A DNA stretch of 64,000 bases, from NCBI RefSeq assembly GCF_016756535.1, contig NZ_AP023247.1:3720501-3784500 (forward strand), in the 5' to 3' direction. The position numbers and the translations under genes were made by a program. Shown one piece after another: positions 8,556 through 17,448 of the stretch (position 1 is the first letter of the stretch; every line of letters begins with the position of its first letter). The DNA is from Mesorhizobium sp. 131-2-1. Lineage in GTDB: Bacteria > Pseudomonadota > Alphaproteobacteria > Rhizobiales > Rhizobiaceae. Under the pieces are notes generated by a model. The model made no database searches. It had not been told where the DNA came from and saw only the letters and a list, made by a program, of their open reading frames with translations.

Positions 8556-9812
8556 ATGGCTTTCAAGCAAGATCCGGGCATTGCGTCGGGCGATGCGGTG
8601 CTGCTTGACGAATTGAACTTCGCCGAAATCGTCAAGGGATTGCCGGCCAAGGCGCGCATGGTGCTTTCAGCCGCCATGAACCTGCCGCGCGGCTCGCTCA
8701 AGGTCCGGATGCCGGATGGCCGCGCCGTCCTCGTCGGCGGCAAGGGGCCTGGTCCCGATGCCGAACTGGTGCTGAAGAACTGGCGCCTGCCCGGACGCGC
8801 CTTCGCCGGCGGCACGATCGGCCTTGCGGAATCCTATATGGACGGCGACTGGGACAGCCCGGATGTCACCAGCTTCCTCGAACTGTTCGTGGTCAACTCG
8901 GCCCTCGGCGAGAAGGTCGCCGGCGGCGCCAACTGGCTGATCAACACCGTCCAGCGCATCCGCCACTGGTTCAACGAGAACACTCGCACCGGATCGAGGC
9001 GCAACATCTCGGCGCATTACGATCTCGGCAATGCCTTCTACGAGAAGTGGCTGGATCCGAGCATGACCTACTCGTCGGCGCTCTATGCGACGGGCGCCAA
9101 CGATCTCGAAAGCGCCCAGGTTGCCAAATATCGCGCGCTGGCGAAAGACACCGGCATCGGCCGGAAAGACCATGTGCTGGAGATCGGCTGCGGCTGGGGC
9201 GGCTTCGCCGAATTCGCCGCGCGCGAGATCGGTTGCCGCGTCACCGGTCTGACCATCAGCCGCGAGCAGCACGACTTCGCCAAAGCGCGTATCCAGAAGG
9301 CCGGCCTTGCCGACAAGGTCGACATCAAGCTGCAGGATTATCGCGACGAGACCGGCACCTACGACCGGATCGCGTCCATCGAGATGTTCGAGGCTGTCGG
9401 CGAAAAATACTGGCCTGTGTTCTTCGGCAAGATGAAGACGTGCCTGAGGCCCGGCGGAACGGCCGGGCTGCAGATCATCACCATCAACGAGGCCGCCTAC
9501 GACACCTATCGCGCGCGCCCGGATTTCATCCAGCGCTATGTCTTCCCGGGCGGCATGCTGCCGACGCCCTCGATTCTCAAGGCGCTCGGTACGGATCACG
9601 GACTTGCGCCGTTGCGCGAGCGTGTCTTTCCGCAGGACTACGCCCGCACGCTCGCCGAATGGCGCCAGCGCTTCTGGGGATCCTGGGAAAAGATCGTCCC
9701 GCTCGGGTTCGACGAGCGCTTCAAGAAGCTGTGGGAATTCTACCTGCACTATTGCGAGGCCGGCTTCCGGGCCAGCTATATCGACGTCCGCCAGGTGGTT
9801 TATAAGGCGTAG
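8556..9812 (+). CDS. cfa: Cyclopropane-fatty-acyl-phospholipid synthase
   Basis: The start at ATG 8556 has a closely placed AGGA site; an upstream ATG at 8523 adds 11 unlikely residues. The 418-residue enzyme transfers a methylene from S-adenosylmethionine to a double bond of membrane phospholipid acyl chains. Family marks are SAHYDLGNAFYEKWLDPSMT, the SAM-binding motif VLEIGCGWGGFAEFAA, ITSLEMFEAVGE-like SIEMFEAVGEKYWP, and LQIITINE. The N-terminal domain carries the RMPDGRAVLVGGKGPG segment seen in alphaproteobacterial forms. It stands alone; neighbours do not suggest an operon. Confidence 0.95.
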   Translation: MAFKQDPGIASGDAVLLDELNFAEIVKGLPAKARMVLSAAMNLPRGSLKVRMPDGRAVLVGGKGPGPDAELVLKNWRLPGRAFAGGTIGLAESYMDGDWDSPDVTSFLELFVVNSALGEKVAGGANWLINTVQRIRHWFNENTRTGSRRNISAHYDLGNAFYEKWLDPSMTYSSALYATGANDLESAQVAKYRALAKDTGIGRKDHVLEIGCGWGGFAEFAAREIGCRVTGLTISREQHDFAKARIQKAGLADKVDIKLQDYRDETGTYDRIASIEMFEAVGEKYWPVFFGKMKTCLRPGGTAGLQIITINEAAYDTYRARPDFIQRYVFPGGMLPTPSILKALGTDHGLAPLRERVFPQDYARTLAEWRQRFWGSWEKIVPLGFDERFKKLWEFYLHYCEAGFRASYIDVRQVVYKA

Positions 9813-9822
9813 CACCTCGCAA

Positions 9823-9844
9823 CACCGCGCGCGAACACGCGGTG
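9823..9844. other. GC-rich hairpin after cfa
   Basis: A seven-base-pair inverted repeat (CACCGCG / CGCGGTG) with an eight-base loop follows the cfa stop and precedes the convergent phosphodiesterase gene. No T-run follows on either strand, so it may stabilise 3' ends rather than act as a classic terminator. Confidence 0.4.
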
Positions 9845-9879
9845 CCCGGGGGCCGGCGACGTCCTTGCCGCGCTAGCCG

Positions 9880-11853
9880 TCAAAGAGCGATGCGGTACTT
9901 GGCAAAACCCGCATCGCCCTCACCCGCCGGCTCGATCTTCAGGGACGACACCTCGGCGATGAAATCCTTTGCCCTGGGGCCGGTCTCGAACACCACGCTG
10001 GTTCCAGGCAGCGGCGCGAACGACCAGTTGCCGTCAGCCGATGGATTGATCGTGCCCTCGCTGATGACATAGCGCACGATCACGTCCCGGTTGGTGTCCG
10101 GCGCCTCATAGATGATCTTCGAAGCGTTTATGTCCGGGAAGTTGCCGCCACCGCCGGCGCGGTAGTTGTTGGTGGCGACAACGAATTTCTGAGCAGGATC
10201 AATCGGTTTGCCGTCGAACATCAGATCGACGATGCGGCTGGAGCCGGCATTCGCCGGCCCGCCCTTGGCATCGTATTTCGGCGGTTGCGACAGGTCTATC
10301 CGGTAGGTGACGCCATCGATCACGTCGAAATTGTAGGACGGGAAGTCGGTGTTGATGAGCGGCTGATCGGCCTTGCCCGGTTCGATCCGGTTGAAGATGC
10401 CAGCCGACATCTCCAGCCAGTCCTTGACCTGCGCCCCAGTGATTTCGACGGCCCGCACGGTGTTTGGATAGAGATAGAGGTCGGCGACGTTCTTGATGGC
10501 GATGTCGCCCGCCGGCACGTCGGTAAAATAGTCGGCGCCGTTGCGGCCGCCCGCCTTGAAGGGTGCCGCCGCCGACAAGAGCGGCACGTCCTTCCACTGC
10601 GTGCTCTTCAGTATGTCCTTCAGATACCAGCTCTGCGCCTGGTTGACGATCTGCACCGACGGGTCGTCGGCAACGAGCGCGAAGTAGGAATAGAGCGGCG
10701 CCGAGGTCTTGCCGACAGGACGGCGCACATAAGCGAGCGTCGCCTCATGGTCCTGTTCGAGCGCGGCGATGATGCGCCGGTCGTCGCCGACCGTCGCCTT
10801 GTTCTTGTTGTCGACGCGCTCGTAGATCGGCCGCACCTCGGAGCTGGCCGAGACGACCCGCCATTTCGATCCGTCGCGCTCCAGCAAAAGGTCGATCAGG
10901 CCCATATGCGAGCCCCAGAAGCCACCCATCACCGCCGGCTTGCCTTGCAGCGTGCCCTTGCCGGTGTCGACGCCCTCCAGCGCCTGGAAATCCTTCTTGC
11001 CGGGGAAGACGAGATGCTGGTGGCCGGTGAAGACGGCATCGATGCCCTCGACGCCGGCGACGAAGAAGGAGGCGTTCTCCATCATGTCGCCCTGCTTGAT
11101 GTCGATGCCGGAATGCGACAGCGCGATCACGATGTCGGCGCCCGCCTCCTTGATCTCGGGCACCCAGGCCTTTGCCGCCTCGACGATGTCGCGCGTCTTC
11201 ACATTGCCTTCAAGGTTCTTCAGGTCCCAGACCATGATCTGCGGTGGCACGAAGCCGATGATGCCGATCCTGATCGGCTGCTCGGCGCCCGAGCCGTCCT
11301 TGATCTTCCTGTCGAGGATCACATAGGGCTTGAGGTAGAGTTTGTCGTCGCGCGGGTTGGCGGCAAGCGTCGTGCCGCGGATGAGGTTCGCGCAGACGAA
11401 GGGAAAATTGGCGCCGGCCAGCACCTTGTCCAGGAAGGACAGGCCGTAGTTGAATTCGTGATTGCCGAGCGTCGAGCATTCGTAGCCGAGCAGGTTCATG
11501 CCCTTCATGATCGGATGCAGGTCGCCATCCTTCAGGCCCTTCTCGTAGGCGATGTAGTCGCCCATCGGATTGCCCTGCAAAAGGTCGCCATTGTCGATGA
11601 GCATGGCATTGGTGGCTTCCTTGCGCACGGCATCGATCAGCGAGGCGGTCCGCGACAGGCCCATCGTGTCGTTCGCTTTGTCGGCGTAGTAATCGTAGGG
11701 GAGCACGTTCACATGGATGTCGGTCGTCTCCATGATCCTGAGATGGGCCTGATTGGCCTCGGCGTGGGCCGAGAACGGATGCAGCATGATCAGCGCCCCG
11801 GTGGCGGCGGCGCCGGCCAGGAATTCGCGGCGGGAGACGGGCAGTCGTGACAT
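9880..11853 (-). CDS. cpdB: Periplasmic 2',3'-cyclic-nucleotide 2'-phosphodiesterase/3'-nucleotidase
   Basis: The 657-residue length fits CpdB. The N terminus is a twin-arginine signal, SRREFLAGAAATGALIML, ending near SAHAEA, so export would be through Tat, whereas Escherichia coli CpdB uses Sec. The metallophosphoesterase domain follows with METTDIHVNVLPYDYYADKA, STLGNHEFNYGL, ALSHSGIDIKQGD and FTGHQHLVFPG; a 5'-nucleotidase C-terminal domain includes VVATNNYRAGGGGNFP. It hydrolyses 2',3'-cyclic nucleotides and 3'-nucleotides to release phosphate and nucleosides. A GAGGAG site precedes the ATG. The next upstream gene on this strand is ndh, 141 bases away. Confidence 0.93.
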   Translation of the reverse strand: MSRLPVSRREFLAGAAATGALIMLHPFSAHAEANQAHLRIMETTDIHVNVLPYDYYADKANDTMGLSRTASLIDAVRKEATNAMLIDNGDLLQGNPMGDYIAYEKGLKDGDLHPIMKGMNLLGYECSTLGNHEFNYGLSFLDKVLAGANFPFVCANLIRGTTLAANPRDDKLYLKPYVILDRKIKDGSGAEQPIRIGIIGFVPPQIMVWDLKNLEGNVKTRDIVEAAKAWVPEIKEAGADIVIALSHSGIDIKQGDMMENASFFVAGVEGIDAVFTGHQHLVFPGKKDFQALEGVDTGKGTLQGKPAVMGGFWGSHMGLIDLLLERDGSKWRVVSASSEVRPIYERVDNKNKATVGDDRRIIAALEQDHEATLAYVRRPVGKTSAPLYSYFALVADDPSVQIVNQAQSWYLKDILKSTQWKDVPLLSAAAPFKAGGRNGADYFTDVPAGDIAIKNVADLYLYPNTVRAVEITGAQVKDWLEMSAGIFNRIEPGKADQPLINTDFPSYNFDVIDGVTYRIDLSQPPKYDAKGGPANAGSSRIVDLMFDGKPIDPAQKFVVATNNYRAGGGGNFPDINASKIIYEAPDTNRDVIVRYVISEGTINPSADGNWSFAPLPGTSVVFETGPRAKDFIAEVSSLKIEPAGEGDAGFAKYRIAL

Positions 11854-11994
11854 TGTTTTCTCCTCTTCGACAACGCGACACCCCTGCCACCGAGCGCGAA
11901 GCTTGCCGGTGAAACAGGCATGAGTCCATGTCCGTCGAAAAGTCCGTCGATCACGACAAGGTGACGTGCCAATGGAACGAGCGCCGGCGCGACG

Positions 11995-13260
11995 TCAGCT
12001 CTTGTCGTCGTCGCCCTGGGTGATCAGCCGCGCGCTGCGCTGGCCGGTGAAGTAGATCCATAGCCAGCTAAGCGAGACCGCGAGCCGGTTGCGGAAACCG
12101 ATCAGGAAATAGATGTGCGCCACGCCCCAGAGCCACCAGGCGAGCCAGCCGGTGAGCTTGATCCAGCCGAAGTCGATCGTTGCCGCGCGCTTGCCGATGG
12201 TCGCCAGATCGCCGGCATGCTGATAGCGGAAAGGACGCGAAGTCGTATCGCCGGCGAGCCGCGCCTTGATCGTCGCGGCGACGTGGCGCCCCTCCTGCTT
12301 GGCGGAAGGCGCCACGCCCGGCACCGGCTTGCCATCCGGCCGCAACACATGCGCGGTGTCGCCGATGACAAAGATCTCCGGGCTGCCCGGCACGGTGAGA
12401 TCGGGCTCGACCAGCACCCTGCCCGCCCGGTCGGCGTCCGTTCCCAGCCATTCCGCCGCCGGCGAGGCGGCAACGCCCGCTGCCCATAGGATTGTCTTTG
12501 CCGGCAGGCGCTTGTCGCCAAAGACAACGCCATCCGCATCCAGCTGCGTGACGGGCCGGCCGAGTTCGACCGTCACGCCAAGCCGCTCCAGCGCCTTGTG
12601 GGCATAGTCGGAGAGTTCCGGCGCGAAATTGACAAGGATGCGATCGCCCGCCTCGATCAGCACAACGCGGGTCTGCCTTGTATCGATGTTGCGGAATTCG
12701 CCGCGCAGCGTGTCGTGCGCGAGCTCCGCGATGGTGCCGGCAAGCTCGACGCCGGTCGGCCCGCCGCCGACAATGGCCAGGGTGAGCAGCATCTGGCGCC
12801 TGGCCGGGTCGGTTTCGCGCTCGGCCTGCTCGAAGGCGAGCAGAATGCGGCGCCGGATCGTGGTGGCATCCTCCAGCGTCTTCAGTCCGGGCGCAAAAGG
12901 CTCCCATTCGTCATGGCCGAAATAGGCGTGGCGCGCGCCGGTGGCGAGCACCAGCGTGTCGTAGGCAACGGCGCCGCCGTCATCGAGCAGCACGCGATTG
13001 CCGGCGCGGTCGACGCCGGTGACGTTGCCCAGCAGGGTCGTCACGTTCTTGCGCTTGCGCAGCAGATGACGGATCGGCCAGGCAACCTCGGAGGTCGCCA
13101 GCGAGGTGGTCGCGACCTGGTAGAGCAGCGGCTGGAACAGGTGATGGTTGCGTTTGTCGATCATGGTGATGCGCACCGGCGCACCGGCCAGCGCGTGGGT
13201 CAGTTCAAGGCCGCCAAACCCGGCGCCGACGACAACGACATGATGGCCGGCTTCGTTCAT
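11995..13260 (-). CDS. ndh: Type II NADH dehydrogenase (NDH-2)
   Basis: From the ATG with a GAGG site at 13260 the protein has about 421 residues; an in-frame start seven codons further up lacks such a site. NDH-2 passes electrons from NADH to quinone at the inner membrane without pumping protons. The FAD-binding motif is VVVVGAGFGGLELTHAL, followed by MIDKRNHHLFQPLLYQVAT; the NAD-binding motif is LAIVGGGPTGVELAGTIAEL. IFVIGDTAHV is the second FAD contact. The C-terminal LAWWLWGVAHIYFLIGFRNR is the amphipathic membrane anchor. Confidence 0.92.
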   Translation of the reverse strand: MNEAGHHVVVVGAGFGGLELTHALAGAPVRITMIDKRNHHLFQPLLYQVATTSLATSEVAWPIRHLLRKRKNVTTLLGNVTGVDRAGNRVLLDDGGAVAYDTLVLATGARHAYFGHDEWEPFAPGLKTLEDATTIRRRILLAFEQAERETDPARRQMLLTLAIVGGGPTGVELAGTIAELAHDTLRGEFRNIDTRQTRVVLIEAGDRILVNFAPELSDYAHKALERLGVTVELGRPVTQLDADGVVFGDKRLPAKTILWAAGVAASPAAEWLGTDADRAGRVLVEPDLTVPGSPEIFVIGDTAHVLRPDGKPVPGVAPSAKQEGRHVAATIKARLAGDTTSRPFRYQHAGDLATIGKRAATIDFGWIKLTGWLAWWLWGVAHIYFLIGFRNRLAVSLSWLWIYFTGQRSARLITQGDDDKS

Positions 13261-13433
13261 TTCACTTACCTCGCCAAGCAATCCACCAGATACAATCTAG
13301 GTATTTTTGTGCACCGCAACAATATCGGGAAGATCATGCAATTGCCCGGGACTCGCCGCCGGATGTCGTGAATGCGCATGTCGGCCCGTTTGCGCGAGGT
13401 ATAGCCTCACCGCTGGAATAGCAGGAGCGAAGC

Positions 13434-14084
13434 ATGGCTGACGATCGTGACGAGCAAGGCCCGGCCCAATACGCCTCCCCGCCCTGTTTCATGCATGAAC
13501 TCGATCCGGAGTTCCGGGCGCCGCTCACGGACTGGACCGACGTCAGACGCTGGCGCAAGGTTGAGCGCGAAAGGCTGATCGGGGCTAGGCTCGCCGTCTC
13601 CGCTGACGCCCGCGCCGCGATGTCGACGCGCATCGCCGAGGGCCTCGACGGTCTGATTGGCGACATTGGCGGCCGCATGGTCAGCCTCTACTGGCCGTTC
13701 CGCGGCGAGCCGGACCTGCGGTCCTGGATGGCGTCGATCAACGAGCGCGGCGGGCGCACCGCCTTGCCCGTCGTGATCGAGAAGGGGCAGCCACTGGTGT
13801 TCCGCGCCTATAGACCGGGCGACCGGTTGGAGAAAGGCGTCTGGAACATCCCGATCCCGGCGCAAGGCGATCCGGTGCTGCCGGACATCGTCATTTCGCC
13901 GATCGTCGGCATCGACCCAGGCAACTACCGTCTTGGCTATGGCGGCGGCTTCTACGACCGCACACTGGCGGCGATGCCGTTCAGGCCGACGGTCATCGGC
14001 GTGGGCTACGAATTGCAGCGCATCGCCACCATCTATCCGCAGCCGCACGATATCGCGATGGATCGGATCGTCACCGAGGCCTAA
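13434..14084 (+). CDS. 5-formyltetrahydrofolate cyclo-ligase
   Basis: The 216-residue enzyme converts 5-formyl-THF to 5,10-methenyl-THF with ATP in the cytoplasm. The signatures are VSLYWPFRGEPDLRSW, the substrate segment VFRAYRPGDRLEKGVWNIP and the ATP-loop motif YRLGYGGGFYDRTLA. An N-terminal extension of about 35 residues containing CFMHELDPEF precedes the catalytic domain. An AGGAG site lies eight bases upstream of the ATG. In many proteobacteria 6S RNA precedes this gene; I looked and could not identify it here. Confidence 0.93.
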   Translation: MADDRDEQGPAQYASPPCFMHELDPEFRAPLTDWTDVRRWRKVERERLIGARLAVSADARAAMSTRIAEGLDGLIGDIGGRMVSLYWPFRGEPDLRSWMASINERGGRTALPVVIEKGQPLVFRAYRPGDRLEKGVWNIPIPAQGDPVLPDIVISPIVGIDPGNYRLGYGGGFYDRTLAAMPFRPTVIGVGYELQRIATIYPQPHDIAMDRIVTEA

Positions 14085-14126
14085 GAGCCCGTTTGGATAC
14101 TGAGACCGGTCGGATTCTGTTTCGCT

Positions 14127-14141
14127 GCGAATAGAATTCGC
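14127..14141. other. Perfect inverted repeat (6-3-6)
   Basis: GCGAAT and ATTCGC flank three bases in the 295-base gap after the cyclo-ligase gene. There is no T-run, so a terminator is unlikely. The rest of the gap is somewhat AT-richer than its surroundings and contains no gene I can support. Confidence 0.35.
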
Positions 14142-14234
14142 CCTTGAAATGTTCACACGACAGCAGCGAGGCCGGTTGGCCGGAATCCCAACGCATTCTA
14201 GTCGATCCATACTCGCGCCGCGTGGCAGCGCAAA

Positions 14235-14246
14235 TGTCACGTGACA
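14235..14246. promoter_or_regulatory. 12-bp perfect palindrome, possible operator
   Basis: TGTCACGTGACA lies about 130 bases upstream of the secreted-protein gene at 14380. Its perfect dyad in non-coding DNA makes it a candidate protein-binding site, but no matching regulator is nearby. Confidence 0.3.
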
Positions 14247-14379
14247 AACATCCGACTTGGTCGATAACTAATATGATCTTCTACGGCCCACGGTGCGCAT
14301 GACCGTTTCGATATGCGCTCTCGGCGGATCCAACAGTGTCAGCTCGCTCCTGGATTGGTTGCTTCGTAACGGAGACAAG

Positions 14380-14796
14380 ATGATCGGACGAACCATAGCG
14401 GCTGGCCTTGCTGTTGCGTTTTCCTTTTTGCCTTCGCAGGCGCAACCACAGCATCGCTTGCCGAGCGGTTATAAATGGGGCCGCTGCCTGCTGGTTGTCA
14501 GCGGTCAGACCCGCATATCCGGAAGATGCTCCTATCAAATCGAGAAGGGCGGCGATTTCAATATCCAGGGGCCTCGGCAAGTTTTTGCAGGTATCGACTA
14601 TCCTGATACCAATAGTGGGGCTGGTGAAATGTCCAAAGATTACTGGGCAGTTGTATACAAGGACGGTGATTTTTGGGAAGGCTATGGGAACTCGGACATT
14701 CGCGCAACTCATGGTGAACCAGGAGATTGGGGAGAACTTCGCCGTGAAGGCGCGTGCTATATTGGGAAGGACGTCCGGGTGTGCCTTTGGCGTTAG
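14380..14796 (+). CDS. Secreted protein of unknown function (138 aa)
   Basis: The ATG at 14380 has a GGAG site seven bases upstream. The N terminus, MIGRTIAAGLAVAFSFLPSQ, is a Sec signal peptide with a likely cleavage after SQA. The mature part has four cysteines, in GRCLLVV, SGRCSYQIEKGG, EGACYIG and VCLWR, which could form two disulfides. It is rich in glycine and aromatic residues. I do not recognise the family. Its base composition is less GC-rich than that of its neighbours, which hints at separate origin. Its stop overlaps that of the convergent Lrp-type gene by four bases. Confidence 0.7.
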   Translation: MIGRTIAAGLAVAFSFLPSQAQPQHRLPSGYKWGRCLLVVSGQTRISGRCSYQIEKGGDFNIQGPRQVFAGIDYPDTNSGAGEMSKDYWAVVYKDGDFWEGYGNSDIRATHGEPGDWGELRREGACYIGKDVRVCLWR

Positions 14797-15266
14797 GCCA
14801 TTTCCGGCTTCAGGCCCATCGCCGTCCTGTCAACGATCTCGCGCAGGGCGAAGGATGAATTGATCTTGGTCACATGCGGCATGGCCGACAGCCATTCCTT
14901 GTGGATGTGCTCGTAGTCGACCAGATCCTTCGCCGCGATGCGCAGGATGTAGTCGTATTCGCCCGACATCAGATGGCAGGACAGCACGTTCGGGCAGCGC
15001 TTGATCGCCGCCTCGAAGTCCGACAGCGTCTTCTCGAACTGCCCCGATAGCGATATATGCACGATCGCCGTCATCTGGTGGCCGAGCGCGGCGTTGGACA
15101 GACGCGCGTGATAGCCGCGGATCGTGCCCGACTTCTCCAGATTGTCGAGCCGCCGCGAGCAGGCCGATTGCGACAGGCCGACCTTCTCGGCAAGCGCCGC
15201 GTTGGGTATCCGCCCGTCTTTCTGCAAAGCCTCCAGAATGGCGATATCAATCCTGTCGAGCGGCAT
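14793..15266 (-). CDS. Lrp/AsnC family transcriptional regulator (likely AldR-type)
   Basis: This 157-residue protein has an N-terminal winged helix-turn-helix (LDRIDIAILEALQKDGRIPN, ALAEKVGLSQSACSRRLDNL) and a C-terminal RAM ligand domain (GHQMTAIVHISLSG, SCHLMSGEYDYILRIAAKDL). I start at the ATG at 15266, after an AGGA site, because this gives the standard Lrp N terminus. It is divergent from alanine dehydrogenase across 158 bases, the usual arrangement of an alanine-sensing Lrp paralogue and its target. Direct regulation of ald is inference from position and from the palindrome in between. Confidence 0.9.
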   Translation of the reverse strand: MPLDRIDIAILEALQKDGRIPNAALAEKVGLSQSACSRRLDNLEKSGTIRGYHARLSNAALGHQMTAIVHISLSGQFEKTLSDFEAAIKRCPNVLSCHLMSGEYDYILRIAAKDLVDYEHIHKEWLSAMPHVTKINSSFALREIVDRTAMGLKPEMA

Positions 15267-15280
15267 TTTTCGTGTTTCCT

Positions 15281-15301
15281 GCGAAAATATTGATATTTCG
15301 C
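15281..15301. promoter_or_regulatory. Probable Lrp-type operator between regulator and ald
   Basis: An AT-rich imperfect palindrome, GCGAAAATATTGATATTTCGC, lies just upstream of the regulator start in the divergent intergenic region. The arms GCGAA and TTTCGC surround a symmetrical ATAT-TG-ATAT core with a one-base bulge. Lrp/AsnC proteins favour AT-rich dyads of this size, so it is a reasonable autoregulatory and ald-control site. Confidence 0.55.
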
Positions 15302-15424
15302 GCAACAATTATCGAAGGGCGTCGGTTCAGGCAAGCGCATTCGCAAACACCTGCGAGCCGATTCATGGTTCACTCCCCAAATACAGGGAACGCGCCCGCA
15401 AAGGGCCGGATCAGGAGACAGAAA

Positions 15425-16540
<1,116 letters not shown>

Positions 16541-16569
16541 TAAGCACGCGAAAAGAATTCCTCCTGTCG

Positions 16570-16599
16570 CCCGCCGGCTCCGTCCGGCGGGTTTTTCTT
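16570..16599 (+). terminator. Rho-independent terminator of ald
   Basis: A perfect eight-base-pair stem (CCCGCCGG / CCGGCGGG) with a six-base loop is followed by TTTTTCTTT, 29 bases after the ald stop. Confidence 0.9.
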
Positions 16600-16621
16600 T
16601 GCGCGGAACAATGCAGCCAAC

Positions 16622-16649
16622 AAAAAAGCGGAGCCAAAGCCCCGCTTCC
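16622..16649 (-). terminator. Rho-independent terminator on the minus strand
   Basis: Read on the minus strand, AGCGGGGC and GCTCCGCT pair around a TTTG loop and are followed by six Ts. It lies 255 bases past the stop of the DUF1203 gene, so it ends either a long 3' untranslated region or a separate minus-strand RNA. Confidence 0.75.
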
Positions 16650-16868
16650 TCGATGTTGAGACGCGCCGCCGGTCCATCCGCGGTCGGCAATCGATCAACA
16701 CTTGCCTCATAGCGCGACTATGCGACGGGAGTACGACAGTCTCACCCGACATTCATGCAGATCCGGGGTGCCCTTTGTGAAGCGCTTCACATTCGGCATC
16801 CGAAAAGCGTGCCTAGTCACATCGGCCTGTAGGTGGCTTTTTCTTCTGTCGCAGGCTTTTCCCCAACT

Positions 16869-16897
16869 GCCCGCCAGCCTATCGGCGGGCATCTTTT
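16869..16897 (+). terminator. Hairpin with T-tail, plus strand
   Basis: GCCCGCC and GGCGGGC pair around an eight-base loop and are followed by ATCTTTT. It lies beyond the ald terminator and just before the convergent DUF1203 stop, so it may end a short plus-strand RNA made from 16600-16897. No protein gene is visible in that 300-base stretch. Confidence 0.5.
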
Positions 16898-16904
16898 GAG
16901 ATCT

Positions 16905-17372
16905 TCAGGCGCGTTCGATACGGCACTGGTAGCAATTGTTGCGCGCCGAGCGGACATGGATGTAGGCGATGTCGTCGCGCTCGAACAGTGTTTCGGCGCG
17001 CGTCGCGATTTCGACGGTCGGGATGACGCCGCCGCTGCCATAGACGATGCGGTCATCCCGGCCATAGCCGCGCACGATATAGTCGCTGCTCTCCAGCATT
17101 TCGGGAAGCGCCCCGGCTTCCGGCGCGCGTTCGCATTCTTCCGCGTGCAGGAAGATCGGTCCGGTCTCGGCATAGGGCTGCAGATCGGGAAACGGCCGGT
17201 AGGCCAAGATGAGATATGCATCACCGGCAGCGACGTTCTTCAGGCAGTGCCGGCACGGCACGCCGTCGCCGTCGGAAAGCTGGCGCTCGGGCTTGCGGCC
17301 GTAAGCGTCCGCCCCGCCGCGCTGCAGGGCCCTCACATTGTCGGTCGGCAGGGCTTGGAACTGGATGGTCAT
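16905..17372 (-). CDS. DUF1203 domain protein
   Basis: The 155-residue frame starts at an ATG with a GGAG site. It begins MTIQFQALPTDNVRALQRGG and contains GVPCRHCLKNV, AYLILAYRPFP, GPIFLHAEEC and RDDIAYIHVRSARNNCYQCR, all characteristic of DUF1203 proteins. Two CxxC pairs and further cysteines suggest a metal site or disulfides. The function of the family is unknown. It lies 76 bases downstream of the DapB homologue on the same strand and may share its transcript. Confidence 0.85.
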   Translation of the reverse strand: MTIQFQALPTDNVRALQRGGADAYGRKPERQLSDGDGVPCRHCLKNVAAGDAYLILAYRPFPDLQPYAETGPIFLHAEECERAPEAGALPEMLESSDYIVRGYGRDDRIVYGSGGVIPTVEIATRAETLFERDDIAYIHVRSARNNCYQCRIERA

Positions 17373-17448
17373 GGCAAATCTCCGGTATCGGTGACCGGAA
17401 ATTATGCGGCCGCTTGCGCGCTTCCCACCCGATTCCTGCCAAGCCGCG

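Noticed and set aside
10285..11850. 521-codon open frame opposite the phosphodiesterase gene
   Set aside because: It lacks a binding site and family motifs; the minus-strand CpdB reading has a signal peptide and all metal motifs.
13261..13433. 6S RNA upstream of the 5-formyl-THF cyclo-ligase gene
   Set aside because: That linkage occurs in other proteobacteria, but I could not find the closing stems and central bubble within the 173 bases available.
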